Of a stretch of 12,769 nucleotides of DNA, positions 7,697 through 12,769 are shown piece after piece. The stretch's first letter is position 1. Every line of letters begins with the position of its first letter. The notes under the pieces are model-generated. The model was given only the letters and a program-made list of their open reading frames with translations, had not been told where the DNA came from and ran no database searches. This DNA is from an uncultured Shinella sp. (GTDB taxonomy: Bacteria > Pseudomonadota > Alphaproteobacteria > Rhizobiales > Rhizobiaceae): contig CAMLOC010000032.1 of the NCBI GenBank assembly GCA_946481465.1, forward strand, positions 1-12,769, given 5' to 3'. Both the position numbers and the translations under genes were made by a program.

Positions 7697-9258
7697 TTCA
7701 CTTCATAGGCGAGCGTGTACTTGTCGCCACGCGGCGTGTAGGCGACCGTCTTGCGGGCGCCGAGCACGACATTCTCGTAGTGCATGGGCAGGATCCAGAG
7801 ATTGTCGAAGGTCTGCTTCGACAGCTCCTGCAGCAGCGGAGCGCGCTCCGCCTCGTCGAGGGTCGAGCTCGCCTTGGCGAGCACCTCGTCGATCTTCGGG
7901 TCGGACACGCCGCCGCCATTATAGCGGCCGGTCCCCTTTTCCTCGTCGCGCGTGGCGACCAGCGCGACCGTGGGATTGGTCGTCTCGCCGGTATTGACGC
8001 CCCAGGAGCCGAGATAGGTGCTGTATTTGCCCTCCGCATAGGCTTCCGAATACATGGCCCAGGGCATCACCTCGACCTTGGACTGGATGCCGATGCGCGT
8101 GAACATCTGACCGACGGCCTGGAGCACCTCGGCGTCCTTGACGTAGCGTCCGGAAGGACCGTGCAGCGTCAGGCCGAAGCCGTCCGGATAGCCCGCCTCG
8201 GCGAGCAGCGCCTTCGCGGCGGCCGGGTCATAGGCGACGCTTTCGACCTTGTCGCTGTGGCCGGCATAGCCTTCGGCCACGAACTGGTCGGCGACCGTGC
8301 CGTTCTTCTGCATGACGCGCTCAACGATCGCGGGACGATTGATCGACATCAGCATGGCGCGCCGCACGCGGATATCCTTGAGCGGGTTCTTGCCGAGGTC
8401 CGAGCCATCCGCCGCCGTGACGAAGGGCGAGGCATCGCGGCTGACATCCATGCCGAGATAGACGAGACGCGAGGACTGGCCATTGATGACCTGCAGGCTG
8501 TCGCTCGCCTCGACGCGCGCCATGCCGTCGGCCGGAAGGGCCTCGATGATGTCGATCTCGTTCGACAGGAGGGTGGCCAGCCGGGCGCCGTCGTCGGGCA
8601 GGAAGCGCAAGGTGACGTTTGACCAGTGCGAGGGGCCGGCGAAATACGCCTCGTTGCGCTTCAGCGTCAGGTTGCCGCCCGGCGTATAGGAGACGAAGGA
8701 ATAGGCGCCAGTCCCGATCGCACACTTGCCGCTGTCGAAATCCTGAACCGGCGCGTCCTTGCAGTCGGCGCTGATGATGCGGATGCGGCTGACCGAGTTG
8801 AGGATGAGCGGATCGGGAACCTTGGTCTCGACGATGACGGTGTGCGGGTCCTTGGCGGTCACGTTCGCGATGTTGCGGGTATAGGAGGCAAAGCCCTGGC
8901 TCGGCTTGTCGCGGGCCCGCAGCAGCGAGGCGACGACATCGTCGGCGTCGAAGGCGCTTCCGTCGTGGAACGTCACGCCCTCGCGCAGCTTGAACTCCCA
9001 GTGGGTGGCGTCGACCGCCTTCCATTCGGTCGCCAGCTCCGGGTTGTTGGCCGACGTTCCCGTGAGGTTGACGAGGCTGTCCCAGATATGCCGGGACGTC
9101 GCGTTGTTGGGCGCAGAACTGTCCTCATGCGGATCGATAGTGGTGGGGGTCGTCGACATGCCGATCGTCAGGGGTGTCTCCTGCGCAGCGGCGAGTGCAG
9201 GAACAGCGATCGTGCCGAGCAGCGCGACGGCTGCCCGCGTCAATATCTTTGCGGTCAT
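7684..9258 (-). CDS. Periplasmic solute-binding protein of a peptide-type ABC importer (SBP family 5)
   Basis: First gene of the operon; 524 aa from the chosen ATG. An N-terminal signal peptide (MTAKILTRAAVALLGTIAVP, then ALAAAQE) gives a likely cut after the Ala run near residue 25. The mature protein shows family-5 features in order: TIDPHEDSS near the start, ELATEWKAVDATHWEFKLREGVTFHDG (written here as two linked motifs, ...ATEWK and FKLREGVTFHDGS), DADDVVASL, GTGAYSFVSY, a VRRAMLMSINRPAIV helix, and the C-terminal YNGGGVSDPKIDEVL. Length and layout match DppA/OppA/GsiB-like receptors that bind peptides, nickel complexes or glycosides. The ATG at 9256-9258 was preferred over the longer frame (to 9354) because only it places the signal peptide at the N-terminus; its ribosome site is weak. 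Ligand unknown; its neighbours suggest an amide-bearing conjugate. Confidence 0.93.
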   Translation of the reverse strand: MTAKILTRAAVALLGTIAVPALAAAQETPLTIGMSTTPTTIDPHEDSSAPNNATSRHIWDSLVNLTGTSANNPELATEWKAVDATHWEFKLREGVTFHDGSAFDADDVVASLLRARDKPSQGFASYTRNIANVTAKDPHTVIVETKVPDPLILNSVSRIRIISADCKDAPVQDFDSGKCAIGTGAYSFVSYTPGGNLTLKRNEAYFAGPSHWSNVTLRFLPDDGARLATLLSNEIDIIEALPADGMARVEASDSLQVINGQSSRLVYLGMDVSRDASPFVTAADGSDLGKNPLKDIRVRRAMLMSINRPAIVERVMQKNGTVADQFVAEGYAGHSDKVESVAYDPAAAKALLAEAGYPDGFGLTLHGPSGRYVKDAEVLQAVGQMFTRIGIQSKVEVMPWAMYSEAYAEGKYSTYLGSWGVNTGETTNPTVALVATRDEEKGTGRYNGGGVSDPKIDEVLAKASSTLDEAERAPLLQELSKQTFDNLWILPMHYENVVLGARKTVAYTPRGDKYTLAYEVKPAN

Positions 9259-9335
9259 CTCTTTAATCCCAGTTGGAGTTTCCTGCCGGTCTGTTGCCGG
9301 CCTGACGAGCGGTTCCGAGCCACTCTTGATGAAAA

Positions 9336-9364
9336 GCGTAGGTTTGCCGGACATCCATTGTCAA
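9336..9364 (-). promoter_or_regulatory. Candidate promoter of the transporter-hydrolase operon
   Basis: On the minus strand a perfect TTGACA (9364-9359) is followed after 17 bases by CTACGC (9341-9336), which fits the alphaproteobacterial TTGACA-N17-CTATAT pattern at the -35 and about half of the -10. Transcription would start near 9330, some 70 bases before the binding-protein ATG. The inverted repeat at 9380-9396 is centred about 60 bases upstream of that start. Confidence 0.45.
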
Positions 9365-9386
9365 ACAGAAAACCGTCATGTTACGC
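9358..9386 (+). promoter_or_regulatory. Candidate promoter of the iclR-family gene
   Basis: TTGTCA (9358-9363), 17 bases, then TTACGC (9381-9386). The -35 overlaps that of the divergent operon promoter, and the -10 lies inside the left arm of the inverted repeat at 9380-9396. A protein bound there would block this promoter, consistent with autorepression. The -10 is poor, so confidence is modest. Confidence 0.3.
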
Positions 9387-9396
9387 TTAACGTAAC
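9380..9396. promoter_or_regulatory. Perfect inverted repeat, probable IclR-type operator
   Basis: GTTACG and CGTAAC flank a 5-base AT-rich spacer. It is the only perfect repeat of this size that I noticed in the 189-base divergent gap, and it stands between the regulator gene and the operon. A half site TTACG recurs at 9430-9434. IclR-family dimers bind 13-17 bp palindromes of this kind. Position suggests activation of the operon and repression of the regulator's own gene. Confidence 0.5.
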
Positions 9397-9447
9397 GCGC
9401 TTCCTCACGCGAAAATCCAGCCATTCCTCTTACGGAAAACCTCTGCC

Positions 9448-10212
9448 ATGGATGAAGTAAAGCCAGAAAGAAGCTCCATAATTCAGTCGGTTGATGTCTG
9501 CATAGACGTGCTTCTCGACGTCGCGAAGAATCCGGACTGCACGCTCGCCGACATCGCCAGGAGCATCGCGGAAACCAAGCCGAGAATCTTGCGAATGTTA
9601 CGCACAATGGAACGGCGTGGCCTCGTCCGGAAGAGCCGCAACGGAACCTATCGGCTCGGCAACACCGCCATCGTGCTCGGCACGGCCGCCTCGACGCAGG
9701 TCGATCTCGTCCGCGTGGCCAATCCGATCCTGGAGGAACTCGGGCAGAAGGTGAACGAGACGACCCAGCTGAGGATCATCGACAACGGCGAATCCCTGTG
9801 CATCGCCAAGTTCGAACCGACGCGGGACCTGCGGGTGCATTCCATGATCGGAAGGCGCCGTCCGCTTCATGCGGGCTCCTACAAGGTCCTTCTGGCCTAC
9901 CTGCCCCCGCAGGTCCAGGCGCAGATGATCCCCGACAAGCTCGAGAAATTCACCCCCAAGACGATCACGAACCGGGCAAGGCTGGAGGTGGAGCTGAACC
10001 GCATTCGCGAGGCCGGCCATTGCGTCAGCCGCGGCGAGGTCAGCGATCAGCTCGTGTCCGTATCGGTTCCCGTTCTGGCCTTCGACGGATCGGTCATCGC
10101 CGCCGTGAATATCGCCGCCCCCGCTTTCCGCACCCAGGGCAACGACATCCAACGATACATCACCCTGCTGAAGGACGCCGCCAGGAAGATCTCCGCGGGG
10201 TTGGGCTGGTGA
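9448..10212 (+). CDS. IclR-family transcriptional regulator, probable local regulator of the operon
   Basis: A 254-aa protein with the two-domain IclR layout: an N-terminal winged helix-turn-helix (about 10-72; CTLADIARSIAETKPRILRML then ERRGLV and the wing NGTYRLG) and a C-terminal effector-binding domain from about 80. That domain has ILEELGQKVNETTQL, GRRRPLHAGS (where AxGK/AxSK is common), REAGHCVSRGEVSDQLVSVSVPV and AVNIAAPAFR, ending KDAARKISAGLGW. Members bind small ligands derived from the pathway they control. The gene is transcribed away from the operon across a 189-base gap holding a palindrome, the standard layout for a local regulator. The start ATG at 9448 has only a weak GGAAA upstream. 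A degraded copy of its 3' end lies at 11027-11126. Confidence 0.93.
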   Translation: MDEVKPERSSIIQSVDVCIDVLLDVAKNPDCTLADIARSIAETKPRILRMLRTMERRGLVRKSRNGTYRLGNTAIVLGTAASTQVDLVRVANPILEELGQKVNETTQLRIIDNGESLCIAKFEPTRDLRVHSMIGRRRPLHAGSYKVLLAYLPPQVQAQMIPDKLEKFTPKTITNRARLEVELNRIREAGHCVSRGEVSDQLVSVSVPVLAFDGSVIAAVNIAAPAFRTQGNDIQRYITLLKDAARKISAGLGW

Positions 10213-10282
10213 CGGGCGTCCGCTGGATGAGAACGGACGACGCGGTGATGAAGGCGTCAAACGCCAAAGCCACTCCACCCTG
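10213..10282. other. Convergent gap with two small hairpins
   Basis: The gap between the rightward iclR stop and the leftward toxin stop holds CGTCCG/CGGACG (10217-10222 and 10234-10239, 11-base loop) and GGCGT-CAA-ACGCC (10253-10265). Neither is followed by a T run on either strand, so a terminator role is possible but weakly supported. Confidence 0.3.
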
Positions 10283-10717
10283 CTATAATTCTGGTAGTCG
10301 TGTGAATGGATCGACGGCTTGGACCCCCAGGGGGTCGAAGTGCCTCAGGTTTCGCGTGAGCACAACCAGATTATGTACCCGCGCGGTCGCGGCGATTGCG
10401 ATATCCTCAAAACCCGGTTGATGGGCCCGAGCGTCATCCAGGATCTGACCGGCCACATGTGCGCAACGCAGATCGAAAGGCAGTATTTTCTCGGCGTAGA
10501 GATACTCGAGGCTTTCCCACCACTCTGTGAGTCTGCGTGCTTTCGTCGTCGCACTTTCCCGCTGAGCCTTAGCAATTCCCGACCTCACCTCAGCTGCCGA
10601 TATGACCGACAGGAACAGTCGCGGACTGGCCCTATCGAGCCATTCGACTAGCTCATTGGAGCTGGATCTCTTGGACGGCGCCAATGCAGAAACTACGTTC
10701 GTATCAACCAGAAACAT
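10283..10717 (-). CDS. PIN-domain ribonuclease toxin (VapC/FitB-like)
   Basis: A 144-aa PIN-domain protein. Toxins of this fold cut RNA, usually tRNA or rRNA, with metal ions held by acidic residues. Asp5 in FLVDTNVVS, Glu43 in SAAEVRSGI and Asp105 in GFEDIAIAATA are present; the fourth region is TRNLRHFDPLGV, whose His form is frequent in FitB-like members. Length is normal. The ATG shares its A with the antitoxin's TGA (TGATG), so the pair is tightly coupled; a TTG one codon earlier is possible. Base composition is less GC-rich than in the operon to the left. It converges on iclR with a 70-base gap. Confidence 0.9.
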   Translation of the reverse strand: MFLVDTNVVSALAPSKRSSSNELVEWLDRASPRLFLSVISAAEVRSGIAKAQRESATTKARRLTEWWESLEYLYAEKILPFDLRCAHVAGQILDDARAHQPGFEDIAIAATARVHNLVVLTRNLRHFDPLGVQAVDPFTRLPEL

Positions 10718-10959
10718 CAAAGATCAATGGCTCGGCTTGGCCTGATACTGCGCGGGGGAATATCCTTTTCGTCACCGGGAAACGCAGCCAACAGCCTTCC
10801 AAAGCTAGGAATGTGGGCAAGCTTTTCATACTCGTCAAAGGATAGGACCACAGCTTCCTTCTTGCCATGCCGGGTGATGATAGCCGGGTTGCCAAGAACA
10901 GCTTGATCGACGACCGCCGACAGCGTGGCCTTAGCCTCTTTGAGTTGAATCTCTCTCAT
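10717..10959 (-). CDS. Phd/YefM-family antitoxin
   Basis: An 80-aa antitoxin. The N-terminal half fits the Phd/YefM DNA-binding and dimerisation fold: MREIQLKEAKATLSAVVDQA, then GNPAIITRHGKKEAVVLS and FDEYEKL. The tail after about residue 48, with PSFGRLLAAFPGDEKDIPP, should be the flexible part that covers the toxin's active site. The start at 10957-10959 was chosen over a longer frame (to 11022) because AGAGG stands about seven bases upstream and because the longer frame would read through the operator palindrome. As in related systems, the antitoxin and its complex probably repress their own promoter. Confidence 0.9.
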   Translation of the reverse strand: MREIQLKEAKATLSAVVDQAVLGNPAIITRHGKKEAVVLSFDEYEKLAHIPSFGRLLAAFPGDEKDIPPRSIRPSRAIDL

Positions 10960-10971
10960 GTCGATCCTCTT

Positions 10972-10990
10972 TATGACTACAGTAGTCATA
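10972..10990. promoter_or_regulatory. Perfect 19-bp palindrome, operator of the toxin-antitoxin pair
   Basis: TATGACTAC and GTAGTCATA are exact reverse complements around one central base. The palindrome lies 12 bases before the antitoxin ATG and overlaps the -10 region of its candidate promoter. That is the standard position for an autoregulatory operator bound by a Phd/YefM antitoxin dimer. Confidence 0.7.
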
Positions 10991-11015
10991 TATGGAAAAC
11001 TACAGCTCTTCACAA
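10987..11015 (-). promoter_or_regulatory. Candidate promoter of the toxin-antitoxin operon
   Basis: On the minus strand TTGTGA (11015-11010), 17 bases, then TATATG (10992-10987). The predicted start falls within or just past the palindrome at 10972-10990, so binding there would shut the promoter. The -35 lies only about a dozen bases from the decayed iclR tail. Confidence 0.5.
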
Positions 11016-11026
11016 GAAGCATTCTT

Positions 11027-11126
11027 GCGGCACGCCCGCTTTCCGCTCCAAGGCAACGTCATCCAAGGGTATATCACCTTGCTGAAGGACGCCGCCAGGA
11101 AGGCTTCCGCAGGGCTGGGGTGGTGA
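11027..11126 (+). pseudogene. Remnant of the 3' end of an IclR-family gene
   Basis: This stretch is clearly related to the end of the intact iclR gene (about 10116-10212). From AAC at 11055 the reading NVIQGYITLLKDAARK then ASAGLGW-stop matches NDIQRYITLLKDAARK then ISAGLGW-stop, with 12 differences by hand count over about 76 bases (roughly 84% identity). A one-base deletion (GGGC to GGC near 11052) breaks the frame, and nothing resembling the rest of an IclR protein precedes it. Many differences are at third positions, which suggests it came from a functional paralogue rather than from recent duplication of the neighbour. No product is expected. Confidence 0.85.
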
Positions 11127-11471
11127 TGGGCAAGCCGGCTTCCTTACAGCCTACAGCTTCACCGGCAGGCCTCGCGCAGGCGGAACCGCTCTGAAAAGAG
11201 CGCAGCACCGTGCCGCGTATGCCCAAGAGCACATTCCAACGGAACTCTGATAAGCGGGACCATCCGACAGAGAGGGCAGCTTTAAGAAGAGGCCACGGCC
11301 CTTGGAGTATAATTCTCTATAGAATGTGTAGATTTCCGTAAAGATAATGTTTCTTCTAGTCCGGCCTCGACATTCAGATTATATAGGCCGTCAAAATCGG
11401 AGTCGCCGAAATTCCCCACCCCTAAGGGCAGGGCATAAAAACAGACAATACTTATATTCAGGAAAGAAGCA
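11127..11471. other. Intergenic stretch without a recognisable gene
   Basis: About 345 bases of falling GC content. I see no convincing coding region or RNA gene. Structures present are a perfect hairpin CGCTCT-GAAA-AGAGCG (11187-11202, GAAA tetraloop, no following T run), CGGCCT/AGGCCG at 11362-11367 and 11385-11390, and an exact TATAAT at 11308-11313 that abuts a small inverted repeat ATTCT-N4-AGAAT (11312-11325). These may belong to the leader of the sulfotransferase gene. Confidence 0.5.
11308..11325 (+). promoter_or_regulatory. Possible -10 element and small inverted repeat before the sulfotransferase gene
   Basis: An exact TATAAT (11308-11313) overlaps ATTCT-N4-AGAAT. No good -35 stands 16-18 bases upstream, and the gene starts about 160 bases further on, so this is only a weak candidate. 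Confidence 0.2.
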
Positions 11472-12227
11472 TTGGTTGTAACAATCGAAAGACTGAAAGT
11501 TGCCTATTTCCCAGTTCCGAAGGCTGCCAATACTTCTATGAAGCACCTGATCCACGGCATAAATACGGGGGGAAAATTCAAAACGAGCCGCGATGAAAAC
11601 ACCGGCCGCCTCCACCATATTCACCGTGAATATAAGACCCCTAAGTTTGCAGATATCACGCCGGAAAAATATAGGAAGTTTTTCAAGATCGCGATCGTTC
11701 GGGACCCCGTGGAGAGGATCGTCTCTGCCTGGCGGAACAGGGTGGTGCATCATAAAGAATTGGAAGAAATAAAGTCTGCCAGCTCCATCGGAGAGATTGG
11801 TATTCCTCAAAAACCAACACTCTCTGAGTTCGTAACTCATCTTGAAAAATATAGAAGCATCAATAAGTCTATTTCAGTTCACACCAGTCCACTAACTGAT
11901 TTTCTTGGAGAATCTAAGGAATATTACGATATTATTTTCGACATTTCGGAATCGCATCAAATCGAGATTTTCTTCTCCACGCTCACCGGTGAGAAAAGAG
12001 CACTTCCCCGCAAGCAGGTGGGCGGCCCTCCGGCCGAACGAAACGAATTGCCCATGGAGCTCATCCAAAAGCTCGAGCGCACCTATGAAAACGACTATCG
12101 GGTTTTTGGTAGCGCTTTTGGGCAGCAGACGGACGTCGAGTTGATCGCCAAACTTGCAACGAAGCACAAAGCCTCGCTTGGCGGCTTCTTCCGGCACTTT
12201 GTATGGCCCCTTAGGACGGGGGGCTGA
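11472..12227 (+). CDS. Sulfotransferase-family protein (PAPS-dependent, Sulfotransfer_2-like)
   Basis: A 251-aa soluble protein with the two cofactor signatures of sulfotransferases. These are the 5'-phosphosulfate loop YFPVPKAANTSMKHL (about 12-26; usual form PKAGxTSL) and the 3'-phosphate segment KIAIVRDPVERIVSAWRNRV (about 72-91). Such enzymes move sulfate from PAPS to a hydroxyl or amine, often on surface sugars. The acceptor cannot be read from sequence; there is no reason to equate it with NodH. The C-terminal part (about 100-251) is family-typical in size but not recognisable further. The start is TTG at 11472 with AGGA eight bases upstream; a stop (TAA at 11436) closes the frame before it, and the next ATG (about codon 23) would remove the phosphosulfate loop. 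GC content is much lower than in the operon, suggesting horizontal acquisition. No sulfate-activation gene is in the window. Confidence 0.8.
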   Translation: MVVTIERLKVAYFPVPKAANTSMKHLIHGINTGGKFKTSRDENTGRLHHIHREYKTPKFADITPEKYRKFFKIAIVRDPVERIVSAWRNRVVHHKELEEIKSASSIGEIGIPQKPTLSEFVTHLEKYRSINKSISVHTSPLTDFLGESKEYYDIIFDISESHQIEIFFSTLTGEKRALPRKQVGGPPAERNELPMELIQKLERTYENDYRVFGSAFGQQTDVELIAKLATKHKASLGGFFRHFVWPLRTGG

Positions 12228-12327
12228 TCAGAGAGTTGTCCTCCCCTAAAGACTACCGGAAACTCTTGCTTTCGCCATTGGCCGTGTCTTCGTTGGGCGT
12301 CGGAACCTTCCCATAAAGCGCGCCCGA

Positions 12328-12585
12328 TCACTTATGAGCCGTTTTAGATTTCAGAACGGGCGCGGGCTTATTCAAGCGGACCCCGGCCCCCCCGCCGTTT
12401 TCTGGGATGAACTCTATCCCGGCCTCCTCCAAAATCGCTCGTAAATGATCGACTGTCGCAGGTTTAAGCCCTTCGCCGCGCTCAAAACGAACAAGTGTGC
12501 TGGTTGAAACTTTCGCACGCTTGGCAAATTCAACAATACCCCATCGAAGAGCAGCGCGAGCCATACGGAACTGAGTGGGCGACAT
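12328..12585 (-). CDS. Short XRE-type helix-turn-helix DNA-binding protein
   Basis: An 85-aa protein starting MSPTQFRMARAALRWGIVEF. The helix-turn-helix spans about 4-58: RMARAALRW, then EFAKRAKVSTSTLVRFERGEG, where the STSTLVRFE segment is the recognition helix, then LKPATVDHLRAILEEAGIEFIPENG. The IEFIPENGGGAGVRL ending is characteristic of a rhizobial group of small XRE-like regulators. The start at 12583-12585 is chosen because it opens the conserved part. Its ribosome site is weak; a GTG four codons earlier is an alternative, and the frame stays open to 12708 without homology. It faces the sulfotransferase gene across 100 bases in which I see nothing. Target unknown; it may regulate itself or the rightward gene at the window edge. 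Confidence 0.8.
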   Translation of the reverse strand: MSPTQFRMARAALRWGIVEFAKRAKVSTSTLVRFERGEGLKPATVDHLRAILEEAGIEFIPENGGGAGVRLNKPAPVLKSKTAHK

Positions 12586-12662
12586 CAGAATGACCACATT
12601 TTGGCGATTCTTATTGCTTCGCCGGTTTTTCAGAGTACTATGGGATTTCTGCTTCTGCAGAC

Positions 12663-12695
12663 GGCCAGACAGGGTGTTCGAGACCCTGCCTGGCC
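12663..12695. repeat. Strong imperfect hairpin, 13-bp arms with one mismatch
   Basis: Arms GGCCAGACAGGGT (12663-12675) and ACCCTGCCTGGCC (12683-12695) pair at 12 of 13 positions around a 7-base loop GTTCGAG. A second small hairpin, CTGC-TTCT-GCAG, lies a few bases to its left. No T run follows on either strand. It sits between the divergent XRE gene and the possible gene at the right edge, so a leader, attenuator or REP-like role is possible. Confidence 0.5.
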
Positions 12696-12728
12696 TTACC
12701 ACAACCAAGCTGACGAGAGCTTTGGATC

Positions 12729-12769
12729 ATGGCTGATTCCGAGAATAGCAGAATTTTGCCTTTTAAAAC
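12729..12769 (+). CDS. Possible start of a rightward gene, cut by window
   Basis: An ATG at 12729 with GAGAG nine bases upstream opens a frame that reads MADSENSRILPFK and leaves the window. The 13 residues are too few to name a family. Divergent placement from the XRE gene suits a regulated partner. Confidence 0.35.
   Translation, partial: MADSENSRILPFK

Noticed and set aside
9259..9354. Longer N-terminus for the solute-binding protein
   Set aside because: It would bury the signal peptide 32 residues inside the protein and would overlap the predicted transcription start.
10213..10282. Bidirectional intrinsic terminator
   Set aside because: The hairpins are short and no T run follows on either strand, so they are listed only as hairpins.
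10972..10990. Palindrome as a recombination attachment site
   Set aside because: Its position just before the antitoxin start and on the -10 is explained by autoregulation; no integrase or second copy was seen.
10958..11194. Plus-strand 78-codon frame over the iclR remnant
   Set aside because: It is the shifted frame of the decayed iclR tail; the homologous frame is short and broken by a deletion.
11472..12227. Nodulation sulfotransferase NodH
   Set aside because: Only the general cofactor motifs are shared, and no nod genes or nod-box are nearby.
12663..12695. tRNA T-arm, because the loop contains GTTCGAG
   Set aside because: The stem is 13 bp and the pairing does not fit a 5-bp T-stem; no acceptor, D or anticodon arms are present.

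Overview
The window is high-GC DNA (roughly 60-65% by eye over the first 10.2 kb, clearly lower after about 10.2 kb) of alphaproteobacterial, probably Rhizobiales, character. The basis is codon and base usage, a dpp/opp-type transporter set with family-typical motifs, an IclR regulator, and a Phd/PIN toxin-antitoxin pair. The genus cannot be fixed from the sequence alone.

Region 1 (1-9258, all minus strand) reads as one long operon transcribed leftwards from about 9330. The order is: exported solute-binding protein, alpha/beta hydrolase, cytoplasmic gamma-glutamyltransferase-like Ntn hydrolase, two permeases, two ATPases, and an M20D metallo-amidohydrolase cut by the left edge. Four junctions are stop/start overlaps of the ATGA type or gaps of a few bases, so translational coupling is likely. 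Together they look like an import-and-hydrolyse pathway for a peptide-like, amide- and possibly ester-containing compound. The Ntn hydrolase keeps its catalytic Thr, but on a from-memory alignment it lacks most residues that E. coli GGT uses to hold the gamma-glutamyl group. The substrate is therefore probably not a simple gamma-glutamyl peptide such as glutathione, and the pathway may be undescribed.

Region 2 (9259-10212) is the control region and its divergent IclR-family regulator. The gap holds overlapping back-to-back promoter-like boxes and a perfect inverted repeat (GTTACG-N5-CGTAAC). The repeat sits upstream of the operon promoter and on the -10 of the iclR promoter, an arrangement that suits activation of the operon and autorepression.

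Region 3 (10213-11126) is a small accessory insert: a Phd-family antitoxin and PIN-domain toxin with a perfect 19-bp operator palindrome. Just upstream of the module lies a decayed, frameshifted copy of the 3' end of an iclR gene. The module is thus bracketed by two related iclR tails (about 84% identical over the last ~76 bases), which suggests how it arrived.

Region 4 (11127-12769) is lower-GC accessory DNA. It has a roughly 345-base stretch with no gene, a sulfotransferase-family gene with a TTG start, a short XRE-type DNA-binding protein facing it, a strong 13-bp hairpin, and the first codons of a possible rightward gene at the edge. No rRNA, tRNA, CRISPR array, insertion sequence or transposase was seen.
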